Positions 48,509 through 56,722 of a stretch of DNA of 64,000 bases are shown piece by piece. Source of the stretch: Streptomyces hundungensis (GTDB lineage: Bacteria > Actinomycetota > Actinomycetes > Streptomycetales > Streptomycetaceae); the NCBI RefSeq assembly GCF_003627815.1, contig NZ_CP032698.1, positions 5,394,001-5,458,000 of the forward strand. The letters are read 5' to 3'. A model generated the notes under the pieces. The model did not search any database. It was not told where the DNA came from and worked only from the letters and a program-made list of their open reading frames with translations. The first letter of the stretch is position 1; every line of letters starts with the position of its first letter. Position numbers and translations under genes: made by a program.

Positions 48509-49800
48509 GGGAGGCCCGCCTCCGTACGCGCGGCGGCGCCATCCGCGCGGGCCGCGGTGGGGCCCGCGTCCGTACTGGGGGAGTCCGGGTCGGTGCCGGT
48601 GCCGGTGCCGGTGGGCGTGCGCGGGGCGCAGACGTTCGTCCCGGGTGGGCCGGCGAGCGCCTCCGCGCGGAGGGCGGCCGCGCGGCGTACCGCGGCCACC
48701 GTCGGGTCGACGGGGTCGCCCGACTCGCCGCGGGCCGCCGACAGGACCTCGCCGATCGTCGTCAGGGAGCCGAGCTCACCGCGCAGCGAGCGGCCGAGCG
48801 CGGCCACGGCGTCTTGTTGGCGGGCGCGCCGACGGCAGTGGAAGGCCAGCTCGCAGGCGGCCAGGCACTCCGGCGCGTACACCGCAGGGACCGCCTCGAC
48901 CGCCGTGGCGAGCGCGGCGCCGGACTGGCCGTCGAGGTCGAACGTGGTGCCCGGCGGCAGGGCGTCCGCGATCTCCTCGATCCGGGCGAGACGCGTCAAC
49001 TGGCGCCGGGTGACCGAGAGTTGCTTGCGTACGTCGATCACCGAGGCGGTCGGCAGGTTGGAGAAGTCCTTGGGGCAGACCAGCAGCACCGAGTGGTCCA
49101 CCGCGGCACCCTCGACCAGCGCCGCGACCCGCTCGAGAGCCAGCACGTACACCGCGGACTGGCGGGCGGCCGCGCCCACCTTCGACGGGTCGGCGGCCGC
49201 GTCGATCATCGGGAAGGACTTGATCTCGACGACCGTCCAGCGGCCGTCGGGGTGGACCACCACCGCGTCCGGCTCCAGATAGGCGGGGGAGCCCGCCACC
49301 TCCAGGGCCAGCATCGGATGGTCGAGCAACGCCCAGGCCCCGGCCGCGGTCGCCTCGCGCAGCGCGAGCGAGGTGCGGGCCGCGCGGCCCTCGGGGCCGG
49401 CCGCCGCGAGGTCGGGGGAGGAGGCGTCCCGGGGCGGCTCGGCGCCCGCGCCCATCCGCTCGTGCAGCAGCCGGAGCAGTTCGGCGCCGCCGTCCCCCTT
49501 CACTTTCGCCTCGAAGGCGTTGCCGCGCATGAACGCGAACTGGGACTGGCCGAAGGCGGCCGACGGAGAGCCGATCGCCTCGGCGAGCGCGCCCTTGTCC
49601 ACCCCCGCGCCGTCGAGCAGCGCCCGTCTGCGGCAGCCCGGGTTGGCGGCGAGGGCCGCCAGCGCCCGCGCGTCCAGCGGCCGGGCCGGGACGGCCGGGC
49701 CGCGCAGTTCAGCGAGCCGTCGACGCAGCGCTGTCGCCGGCTTCTGCTCGGGTGTCCGATCGGGTGTCGGACGAGGTCCGCTGCCCAGGGATTCGCTCAC
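48499..49800 (-). CDS. Cas4/AddB-like PD-(D/E)xK nuclease with predicted Fe-S cluster
   Basis: 433 residues from GTG 49800. RecB-family nuclease motifs are in order: FMRGNAFEAKV (Glu97 region), LEPDAV (Asp178), VVEIKSF (Glu192, Lys194), RQSAVYVLAL (QxxxY). A lone Cys56 (NPGCRRRALL) before the nuclease core and Cys312, Cys316, Cys322 after it (ECLAACELAFHC) reproduce the four-cysteine 4Fe-4S arrangement of AddB and Cas4. It would degrade or trim DNA ends with the helicase. Start uncertain: TTG 49830 and GTG 49824 are open, all overlapping the PAP2 gene. The Pro/Ala C-terminus (about 380-433) is disordered. Confidence 0.82.
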   Translation of the reverse strand: MSESLGSGPRPTPDRTPEQKPATALRRRLAELRGPAVPARPLDARALAALAANPGCRRRALLDGAGVDKGALAEAIGSPSAAFGQSQFAFMRGNAFEAKVKGDGGAELLRLLHERMGAGAEPPRDASSPDLAAAGPEGRAARTSLALREATAAGAWALLDHPMLALEVAGSPAYLEPDAVVVHPDGRWTVVEIKSFPMIDAAADPSKVGAAARQSAVYVLALERVAALVEGAAVDHSVLLVCPKDFSNLPTASVIDVRKQLSVTRRQLTRLARIEEIADALPPGTTFDLDGQSGAALATAVEAVPAVYAPECLAACELAFHCRRRARQQDAVAALGRSLRGELGSLTTIGEVLSAARGESGDPVDPTVAAVRRAAALRAEALAGPPGTNVCAPRTPTGTGTGTDPDSPSTDAGPTAARADGAAARTEAGLPCR

Positions 49801-50608
49801 CCGCCGAAGTCTCGCATCCGGCACTGACAATCGGGGCGCCGGTGGCCCGAGAGGCGGGTGTGAAACGGGTCCGTACGCGCTCCGCGAACCGCAGCAGGGG
49901 ACGCGAGAGCAGCAGGCCGAGACCCATCACGGCGGCGCCCGCGACCGCGTCCAGCAGATAGTGGTTGGCCGTTCCCATCACTACGAACGTGATGGTCAGC
50001 GGGTACGCGACGGCGAGGATCCGGGTCAGTCGGCTGCCGCCGAAGCGCCACAGCATCACCCCGCACCACAGGGCCCAGCCCACGTGCAGGCTGGGCATCG
50101 CGGCGAACTGGTTGGTCATGCCGCCGAGCCCCCGCGGGGCGCTGGCCTCGCCGCCCCACCAGCCGTACGAGCCGTATTGGGCCATCGTGTCGGTGAAGCC
50201 CTGCACTGCGGGAAGCAGCCGGGGCGGGCAGGTCGGCAGGAACGTGAAGCCGATCAGGCCGAGCAGGGTGGACGTCATCAGCCAGCCGCGGGCGGCCCGG
50301 TACTGGGTGGGGCGGCGGCGGAACAGCCAGATCAGGACGGCCGGGGTGATCAGGTAGTGCAGCGAGGCGTACACGAAGTCGGCGGGTATGCCGAGCGCCG
50401 GGGTGTGCGTGAACAGCCGGTTCAGCGGGTGCTCGGCGTTGAGGTGGAACGCCTTCTCGAGGCGCAGGATGGACAGCCCGTGCTCGACGGCCCTCGCCTC
50501 GTCGCCCCGTACGATCAACCGTCCCAGCGAGTACACCGCGTACACGAGCGCGATCAACGGCAGTTCGGTCCACCAGCGCGGTCGCGTGGCGTGCTGCGGC
50601 GGCTGCAT
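49709..50608 (-). CDS. PAP2 superfamily / inositol-phosphoryl-transfer-like membrane protein
   Basis: 299 residues with about six helices. PAP2 active-site motifs: AAMPSLHVGWALWCG (PSxH) and VMGTANHYLLDAVAG (xxxHxxxD). This fits the PAP2_3/Aur1-like group acting on lipid phosphates or phosphoinositol lipids at the membrane. Start at ATG 50608; the ORF continues 23 codons upstream. The last ~30 codons (a Ser/Thr/Arg-rich tail) overlap the start of the nuclease gene in another frame. It may be transcribed with the nuclease operon, but no functional link is evident. Confidence 0.85.
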   Translation of the reverse strand: MQPPQHATRPRWWTELPLIALVYAVYSLGRLIVRGDEARAVEHGLSILRLEKAFHLNAEHPLNRLFTHTPALGIPADFVYASLHYLITPAVLIWLFRRRPTQYRAARGWLMTSTLLGLIGFTFLPTCPPRLLPAVQGFTDTMAQYGSYGWWGGEASAPRGLGGMTNQFAAMPSLHVGWALWCGVMLWRFGGSRLTRILAVAYPLTITFVVMGTANHYLLDAVAGAAVMGLGLLLSRPLLRFAERVRTRFTPASRATGAPIVSAGCETSAGERIPGQRTSSDTRSDTRAEAGDSAASTAR

Positions 50609-50823
50609 CCGGCAGGTTCCCCCAACTGATCCTCGGGCTGCCCACGGGGGGCCTCCGGGTTTTAGACGTGCGTTCAACCGTACGGTGTAAATGATCGCCT
50701 TCGCGCAGCACCCCGGTGTTCGGGTCAGACGCGCAGATCAGGCCACTGGTTGCGTCTGGGGTGCGTCAGGGCTGCGAGAAGATGCTTATGGAACATTTCG
50801 TACGGAATCGGGAGAGAGCACCC

Positions 50824-51429
50824 ATGGCAGCCGCCGCACCGCGCATCCTGCTGGCCCGGCACGGGCAGACCGAGTGGTCGCTCGCGGGCAAGCACACCGG
50901 CCGCACCGACATCCCCCTCCTGGAGGAGGGCCGGCGCGGAGCGAAGCTGCTCGGGGAGCGGCTGCACCGCGAACCCTGGGGCGGGCTGCCCGGCGTGGAG
51001 GTCCGCACCAGCCCCCTCGTCCGGGCTTCCGAGACGTGCGAGCTCGCCGGGTTCGGGGAGCGGGCCGAGCCGTGGGACGCGCTCATGGAGTACGACTACG
51101 GCGCGTACGAGGGCATGGCGCCGCCCGAGATCCAGGCGCGGCAGCCCGGCTGGTTCATCTGGCGGGACGGGGTGCCGGACGGGGAGACCCTTGCGGAGGT
51201 CGCGGCGCGGGCGGACGAGGTGGTGGCGTGGGCGCGGTCTGCGGGGCGGGACGTGCTGGTCTTCGCCCACGGGCACATTCTGCGGGTGATCGCGGCGCGG
51301 TGGCTGGGCGAGGAGGTTGCGTTCGCTGCGCGCATCCGGCTTGATCCGACGTCGCTGTCGGTGCTGGGGTGGGCGTATGGGGAGCCGGCGGTTGAGCGGT
51401 GGAACGACACGGGCCACCTCGAACGCTGA
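50824..51429 (+). CDS. Histidine phosphatase family protein (phosphoglycerate mutase-like)
   Basis: 201 residues. Catalytic [25 protein letters not shown] (phospho-accepting His in RHG), [11 protein letters not shown] (acidic proton donor) and [14 protein letters not shown] (second His) are intact. Soluble phosphatase or mutase of the branch-1 group; the substrate is not readable from sequence. GGAGAGAG sits 7 nt before the ATG. Divergent from PAP2; single gene, followed by repeat DNA. Confidence 0.92.
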   Translation: MAAAAPRILLARHGQTEWSLAGKHTGRTDIPLLEEGRRGAKLLGERLHREPWGGLPGVEVRTSPLVRASETCELAGFGERAEPWDALMEYDYGAYEGMAPPEIQARQPGWFIWRDGVPDGETLAEVAARADEVVAWARSAGRDVLVFAHGHILRVIAARWLGEEVAFAARIRLDPTSLSVLGWAYGEPAVERWNDTGHLER

Positions 51430-51436
51430 GCCCCCG

Positions 51437-51936
51437 TGGCTCAGCCCCGGCCCCGCTTGCCCACCCACCCGCCCGTGCGGGGGATTGGCTGGCCCCGACC
51501 CCGTTTGCCCACCCACCCGCCCGTGCAGGGGGTTGGATGGCCCGGGCCCCTGGGGCTCCGCCCCAGACCCCGTTCGCGCCTGAACGGCGCTCGTCCTCAA
51601 TCTCCCCCAAGGCCTTAAGGGCCAGGGGGGACCCCCATGACGGGCTGAGGTGGCCGATGCTGGCCCGCACCGAGCAGTTAGGGGCGCGGGGAACTGCGCG
51701 CCCAGCCACGCACGGCCCGCAGCCCGAAGACGGGTTTGAAGGGGCGCGAGGAACTGCGCAAGAAGCGACCACGGCCCGCAGGACCGAGAGGGTTTAGGGG
51801 CGCGGGGAACTGCGCGACCAGCCACGCACGGCCCGCAGCCGAAAACGGGTTTTCTTGGGGGCGCGGGGAACTGCGCGACAAGCGACCACGGCCCGCGGAC
51901 GAAGGCGGGGTTAGGGGCGCGGGGAACTGCGCAAAA
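51437..51936. repeat. Composite interspersed repeat, locus 4
   Basis: The 567-bp gap between the convergent phosphatase and HTH-TPR genes starts with copies of the CCCACCCGCCCGTGC and CTGGGGCTCCGCCCCAG modules. It continues with a GACGGGCTGAGGTGGCC/GAGCAGTTA module and five copies of the core GGGGCGCGGGGAACTGCGC (about 51681, 51740, 51796, 51859, 51915) at 56-63 bp spacing, linked by alternating CAGCCACGCACGGCCCGCAG and AAGCGACCACGGCCCGC segments. No CDS seen. Confidence 0.88.
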
Positions 51937-51996
51937 GGGCATGGGTGGTGCTGCGGAGGGGGTTTCGAAGCCCGGAGGGGCTGGGGGAGGGGGCGG

Positions 51997-53502
51997 TTAC
52001 ACCGCTACCGAGCCGCGCCGCTCCAAGAACGCCGCCACCTCCGGCGAAGCCCGATGCGGCGCCAAAATCCGCGACGTGTCCGCCAGCATCGCCTGGATGC
52101 GAGTGGACTGGACCTGGTTCAAAAGGTCCAGCACCTGCTGCCCCACCGCCGCGGACTCCGCCGGCGCCCCCGCCCGCGCGAGATCGTCCGCGAGCTCGGC
52201 CCGGTACAGCGCCAGGTTCCGCGCGAAGTGCGGATCCTGCACCGCCGCCGCCCGCCGCGCATGCCGGGCCGCCCGGGCCCAGTCGCCGAGCGCGGAGAAG
52301 CACTGCGCCTGGAGCATCTCCAGCTCGGCCTCGACGAAGAAGCTCATCCACTCGGGGTCGGCGCCCGAGGCGCCCCGTGCGAAGTGGGAGTGCGCCCGCG
52401 AGAGCGACTCCTCGCAGGCCGAACGGTCGCCGAGCCCCGCCCAGCCGCCGGCCTCGCGCAGCGCGAGCAGGGACAGCAGGCGCGAGGAGCCGAGCGTCCG
52501 GGCCGCGCGTTCGCCGGCCTGCGCCGCCCGCATCGCCTCGCGCGGCCGGCCCATGTCCCTGGCCAGGAAGGACATGTTGCAGAACGCGTGCGCCTCAAGG
52601 GCGGGGTCCCCGGCGAGCCGGGCCGTGGCGAGCGCCTCCGCGTAGTGCGAGCGGGCCTCCCCGAAGCGGCCGGAGTCGTGCGCCAACCAGCCTACGGAGA
52701 TGGCGAGTTCACCCGCGCCGGAGTGCAGCCGCTCCTGCGTGGAGCGCCGGGACGCGCTCGCGTCGAGCAGGGCGTAGGCGGTGCGCAGCGGCTGGGCGGC
52801 CCGCTGGTAGAGGCCGTCCGCGCCGTGCCGGTCGTCCAGGAGCCTGATTCTGCGCACCGCCTCCTCGACGGCGCTCACCTCGGCCTCGCCGACGCGCTGG
52901 ACGGCATGGGCGGATACCGGGCCGAGGCCCAGCGAGACGGCCGCCACCGTGGCGGTGGAGCCCGTCATGAATGCGCGACGCAGCACGTCGCTCTCCTCGT
53001 GGTTCTGGTGGTCATGGGACGGGTTGTGGTGGTCGTCGGACGGATCGTGCGAGAAGGCGGGGGACGGATCGTGCGAGGGGGCGGGGGACGGGTCGGGCGG
53101 GCACTCGGCGGGGCGGGGGGCGACGTGGAGCGGAGAGAGAGAGGGGAGCGGGGGTGCGGCGGACAGGGGGCGCGCTCCTCGCCCGCGTACCGTCTCCCTC
53201 GACGAGAACCCCAGGTCGGCCAGGGTCAAACCCGGGAACATGTGCCGGAAGACCCTTTCGTACGCATAGTTCGGGCAGCGGATCTCGCCGTTCTCCACCC
53301 GCCCGATATAACGCGCGTCGCAGGCGACCTGTTCACCGATCTCCCGGGCGGCCCGGCGGACCGAGGCCGCGAACTCGCCCGGCGAGCGGGCGCCCCTCAA
53401 CTGCCGGAAGGCGGCGTTGGGTTCGCGCGCGAGCCGCTCCGGGGGGCGCGGGGTCCGTGCGTTCACCCGGGGGCCTGCCTGGGGATCTGGTGACGGCGCC
53501 AT
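51997..53502 (-). CDS. HTH regulator with TPR-like C-terminal domain
   Basis: 501 residues. N-terminal XRE-like helix-turn-helix (about 35-105: FAASVRRAAREIGEQVACDARYIGRVENGEIRCPNYAYERVFRHMFPG), a disordered Pro/His/Asp-rich stretch (about 105-175, including HDPSDDHHNPSHDHQNHEE), a hydrophobic Ala-rich segment (MTGSTATVAAVSLGLG), then about 280 residues of TPR-like helices (GRFGEARSHYAEALATARLAGD and similar). Streptomyces has several such signalling regulators near sporulation or antibiotic control; which one this is I cannot say. Divergent from the 199-residue gene at 53.7 kb. Confidence 0.85.
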   Translation of the reverse strand: MAPSPDPQAGPRVNARTPRPPERLAREPNAAFRQLRGARSPGEFAASVRRAAREIGEQVACDARYIGRVENGEIRCPNYAYERVFRHMFPGLTLADLGFSSRETVRGRGARPLSAAPPLPSLSPLHVAPRPAECPPDPSPAPSHDPSPAFSHDPSDDHHNPSHDHQNHEESDVLRRAFMTGSTATVAAVSLGLGPVSAHAVQRVGEAEVSAVEEAVRRIRLLDDRHGADGLYQRAAQPLRTAYALLDASASRRSTQERLHSGAGELAISVGWLAHDSGRFGEARSHYAEALATARLAGDPALEAHAFCNMSFLARDMGRPREAMRAAQAGERAARTLGSSRLLSLLALREAGGWAGLGDRSACEESLSRAHSHFARGASGADPEWMSFFVEAELEMLQAQCFSALGDWARAARHARRAAAVQDPHFARNLALYRAELADDLARAGAPAESAAVGQQVLDLLNQVQSTRIQAMLADTSRILAPHRASPEVAAFLERRGSVAV

Positions 53503-53732
53503 GGCTGGACAGCTCTCTCCGGCGGGGTGTGGCGGAGCAAAAACGTACCGGCTGTGATGGCGCGTTCACACAGTGTTTGCCTACAAAAGGGATATCTCAC
53601 CCCTGATCCGCCATGAACTGCCATCCTTTGCGGCGGCGTGCCGCCGTTCCCCTTGACGCGCAAGGGCGTTGAACCATGTGGAGAGCGCCAGACACCGCAG
53701 CGACGCGGCGGGCTTGCCTTGTGGAGGACTGC

Positions 53733-54332
53733 GTGAACACCGACACCGCCATCGACTTCACCGTCTCCGGTACGCGGACGACGGCCGTCCGCACCCCGCA
53801 CTCCGCGCAGGCGAGCGCCCCGCCGGCCGCCACCGGGTGCGCCCCCGAGGAGCCCTGCGACCTGGTGACCGTGCCCGCCCGGCAGGGACTTGAGGCCGTC
53901 GACATCATCCGCCGCGGCGAAACCCCCGCCGCCGTCGGGCCCGTGCTGCACGACGGAACCTGCGACACCCTCGGCTTCCTGGTTCCGCCGGGTACCGCGG
54001 CGGCCTGGGACGTGCCGGGCAGCGCCTGTACGGAGACCAACGGGCGCGGGCTGCGCATCGAGGGGCTGCCCGTCGCGCCACCCGTCACCGGATCGGGCTG
54101 GCTGCTGCCGCCGAACACCACCGAGGTCACCGACCCGGGCCTGCTGCGCGCGGCCCTCGGTGAGGCGGCCCGAATGATCGAGGCGGCCGACGGGATCAGA
54201 GAGGCCGACGCAATCCGGCAGGCGGACGGAGTCCGGCGGGCGGACGGAACCCGGCGGGCGGACGGGGCCCGGGCCCGGCAGGCCGACGCAATCCGGCAGG
54301 CGGACGGAACCCGGCTCCCCCAAGGTCGCTGA
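53733..54332 (+). CDS. Conserved hypothetical protein paired with the HTH-TPR regulator
   Basis: 199 residues from GTG 53733, with GGAGG 6 nt upstream. The N-terminal 150 residues form a small soluble domain with two Cys pairs (TGCAPEEPCD, DGTCDTLGF, GSACTE) and a VTGSGWLLPPNTTEVTDP stretch; no family recognised. The last ~45 residues are degenerate repeats of ADxIRQADGxR, charged and helical, coded by repeated DNA. Divergent from the HTH-TPR regulator over 230 bp, so a regulator-partner relationship is likely but unproven. Confidence 0.78.
   Translation: MNTDTAIDFTVSGTRTTAVRTPHSAQASAPPAATGCAPEEPCDLVTVPARQGLEAVDIIRRGETPAAVGPVLHDGTCDTLGFLVPPGTAAAWDVPGSACTETNGRGLRIEGLPVAPPVTGSGWLLPPNTTEVTDPGLLRAALGEAARMIEAADGIREADAIRQADGVRRADGTRRADGARARQADAIRQADGTRLPQGR
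54203..54308 (+). repeat. In-frame repeats including an exact 28-bp duplication
   Basis: GGCCGACGCAATCCGGCAGG... is exactly duplicated at 54203-54230 and 54281-54308. Between them are further 15-bp GCGGACGGAxCCCGG units. All are in frame within the C-terminus of the 53733-54332 gene. Confidence 0.85.
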
Positions 54333-54442
54333 GGCGGACCCCGCCCGGGAAGGCGGCACCCGCTCCACCGGGCGGGCCGAAGGCCGCCCACCCGCTCCCA
54401 CCCGGGAAGGCGGCCCCCGTCCGGCCGGTCGATAATGGCCGG

Positions 54443-55300
54443 ATGGCGAAGAGCAGCAGGCGACGCGGGCCCGAGCCCGTCGTCGAGACGGTGGACGGCG
54501 GCCTCGCCGAACTCATACCCGACCGGGACGGCTCCGGCGGGTGGACGCTGCTGCTCGACGGGGCGCCCCAGTCGCACGTGGACCTCGACGCCCCGGGCCG
54601 GCTCACCTTCGAATACCAGCGCCGCCTCGGCCACGTCATCGACCTCGCCGCCCCGCCCGGCCAGGCCCTCAACGTCCTGCACCTGGGCGGCGGCGCCTTC
54701 ACCCTGGCCCGCTACATCGCGGCCACCCGGCCCCGCTCCACCCAGCAGATAGTCGAGCTGGACGCCGCGCTGGTCCAGCTCGTACGCCGTGAGCTGCCGC
54801 TGGACCCCGGGGCGCGGATCCGGGTACGCGGCGGGGACGCCCGCGCCGGGCTCGCCAAGCTCCCCGACGCCTGGGCCGACCTCGTCATCGCGGACGTGTT
54901 CAGCGGGGCCCGAACCCCGGCCCACCTCACCAGCACCGAATTCCTCACGGACGTACGGCGGGTGCTGAAGCCGGGCGGTACGTACGCCGCGAACCTCGCC
55001 GACGGGCCGCCGCTCGCGCATCTGCGGGGCCAGATCGCCACCGCCGCCGGGGTCTTCCCCGAACTCGCGCTCGCCGCCGACCCCACGGTGCTGCGCGGCA
55101 AACGGTTCGGGAACGCGGTCCTGGTGTGCTCGGCGGCGGCGCTGCCGGTCGCCGAGCTGACCCGGCGGATCGCGAGCGACCCGCACCCCGGCCGCGTCCA
55201 GCACGGACGCGAGCTCGCCGACTTCACCGGCGGGGCGGTGGCGGTGAGCGACGCGAGCGCCAAGCCCTCACCGGCCCCACCCGCCTCGGCGTTCCGATGA
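54443..55300 (+). CDS. Spermidine-synthase-like SAM-dependent enzyme
   Basis: 285 residues. Class I methyltransferase/spermidine synthase fold: NVLHLGGGAFTLARYIA (SAM/dcSAM-binding glycine loop), QIVELDAALVQLVRREL (acidic ribose-binding Glu-Leu-Asp), RVRGGDARAGLAKLPD, LVIADVFSGARTPAHLTS, VLKPGGTYAANLAD. It aligns with the 'spermine/spermidine synthase' domain proteins of actinobacteria, many of which probably act as methyltransferases or on other amines. Stand-alone; C-terminal 30 residues disordered. Confidence 0.85.
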   Translation: MAKSSRRRGPEPVVETVDGGLAELIPDRDGSGGWTLLLDGAPQSHVDLDAPGRLTFEYQRRLGHVIDLAAPPGQALNVLHLGGGAFTLARYIAATRPRSTQQIVELDAALVQLVRRELPLDPGARIRVRGGDARAGLAKLPDAWADLVIADVFSGARTPAHLTSTEFLTDVRRVLKPGGTYAANLADGPPLAHLRGQIATAAGVFPELALAADPTVLRGKRFGNAVLVCSAAALPVAELTRRIASDPHPGRVQHGRELADFTGGAVAVSDASAKPSPAPPASAFR

Positions 55301-55354
55301 GGCGGCGGGTCGGGGGGTTTGTGATCTCCAGCATCGGGCGGGCCGCCCGGGCGG

Positions 55355-55942
55355 TCAGGTGTTGTTGATCTCCACCATGGGCGGATGGCCGTTCCACGTG
55401 CAGAACACCGAGACGGTCTCGCTGCCGCGCGTGAAGGTGACCCGTATCCACTGCGTCTGGATCCAGCGTTCCATCCGCCAGCCCGAGGCGGGCGTCGCCG
55501 AGACCAGTTGGGCCGAGCTGTCCCCGAGGTCGAAGACGACTCGCCCGCCCGCGACGTTGTAACCCCGCACCGCGCCGGAATCGGCCGAGTCGTCGGAAGT
55601 GCCCGAAGTGCCGGACATCGAGGCCGACTTGGGGGCGCCGGACGACCCGGGCGACGAGGAGCTGCTGCTCGACGGCTTGTCGCTCGCGGCGGTGCCCTTC
55701 GTCGGTTTCGCCGGAGCCGACGACGACGGGGACGGGCTCTCCCTGGGCCGCCGTGTGGACGAGGCATCCGGCCGCGAGCCCTGTTCGATGCGCGCGTCAC
55801 CGCTGATCGGCAGGGCGCGGGGCGGGTCGTACGCCGTGCCGGCCATCACCGTGTGGACACCCCACCAGGAGAGCGTCACCGCCGCTCCGGTAGCGAGCGA
55901 CCACGCCAAACCGTGTACGAGTCCTCTGTGCATCCGGGCCAT
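55355..55942 (-). CDS. Secreted or membrane-anchored protein of unknown function, divergent from the two-component system
   Basis: 195 residues. N-terminal hydrophobic helix (about 8-32, HGLAWSLATGAAVTLSWWGV) acts as a signal or anchor, then a Ser/Pro/Lys-rich disordered linker with a poly-Ser run (about 60-120), then a C-terminal ~75-residue beta domain (GYNVAGGRVVFDLGDSSAQLVSATPASGWRME...VFCTWNGHPP). Unknown function. It diverges from the response regulator across 90 bp and is a plausible target of it. ATG 55942 chosen; ATG 55933 possible; no strong ribosome binding site. Confidence 0.78.
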   Translation of the reverse strand: MARMHRGLVHGLAWSLATGAAVTLSWWGVHTVMAGTAYDPPRALPISGDARIEQGSRPDASSTRRPRESPSPSSSAPAKPTKGTAASDKPSSSSSSSPGSSGAPKSASMSGTSGTSDDSADSGAVRGYNVAGGRVVFDLGDSSAQLVSATPASGWRMERWIQTQWIRVTFTRGSETVSVFCTWNGHPPMVEINNT

Positions 55943-56032
55943 ACTGCACCACGCGCCCCACCCGTGTCCCACCGCCGCCGACTCCACTCCCTCGGGGGAC
56001 TGTGGTCCTCCGGATGGCGTACGGTGCGGCCC

Positions 56033-56722
56033 ATGGCAAGTGTGCTCGTGGTCGAGGACGACCAGTTTGTCCGCTCCGCCCTCATCCGCCACCTCACCGA
56101 GGCCTCCCACACGGTACGGAGCGTCGGCACGGCACTTGAGGCGCTGCGCGAAGTGGCCCATTTCCGGTTCGACGTGGTCATCCTGGACCTCGGCCTTCCC
56201 GATCTGGACGGCTCCGAGGCGTTGAAGATGCTGCGCGGCATCACCGACGTACCCGTGATCATCGCGACCGCGCGGGACGACGAGAGCGAGATCGTCCGGC
56301 TGCTCAACGACGGCGCCGACGACTACCTCACCAAACCGTTCTCCGTGGAACACCTCTCCGCTCGGATGGCCGCCGTACTGCGCCGGGCGCGCGCCACGGC
56401 CGACGCGGAACCGCCCTCGCGCGTGCTCCAGGTCGGTGGGCTCCGCGTCGACCCGCTGCGCCGCCAGGCCGAACTCGACGGCGTACGGCTCGACCTGACC
56501 CGGCGCGAGTTCGACCTGCTCGCCTTCCTCGCCGGACGGCCCGGCGTGGTCGTCGCCCGCAGGGAGCTGCTGGCCGAGGTGTGGCAGCAGTCGTACGGCG
56601 ACGACCAGACCATCGACGTCCATCTGTCGTGGCTGCGGCGGAAGTTGGGGGAGACCGCGGCCCAGCCGCGCTATCTGCACACCCTGCGCGGCGTCGGCGT
56701 GAAGCTGGAGCCACCCCGATGA
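56033..56722 (+). CDS. OmpR-family response regulator
   Basis: 229 residues. Receiver (1-120) with VVEDDQFV (acidic pair 9-10), phospho-acceptor Asp52 in VILDLGLPDLDG, Thr/Ala switch IIATARDD and Lys101 in YLTKPFS. The C-terminal winged helix (about 130-228) has RREFDLLAFLAGRPGVVVARRELLAEVW and TIDVHLSWLRRKL. Activates or represses genes after phosphorylation by the kinase downstream, whose ATG overlaps this stop (ATGA). Confidence 0.93.
   Translation: MASVLVVEDDQFVRSALIRHLTEASHTVRSVGTALEALREVAHFRFDVVILDLGLPDLDGSEALKMLRGITDVPVIIATARDDESEIVRLLNDGADDYLTKPFSVEHLSARMAAVLRRARATADAEPPSRVLQVGGLRVDPLRRQAELDGVRLDLTRREFDLLAFLAGRPGVVVARRELLAEVWQQSYGDDQTIDVHLSWLRRKLGETAAQPRYLHTLRGVGVKLEPPR

Noticed and set aside
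44026..50608. Genomic island integrated at tRNA-Lys copy 3
   Set aside because: No integrase, no repeated tRNA end further along, and base composition and gene types match the rest of the window.
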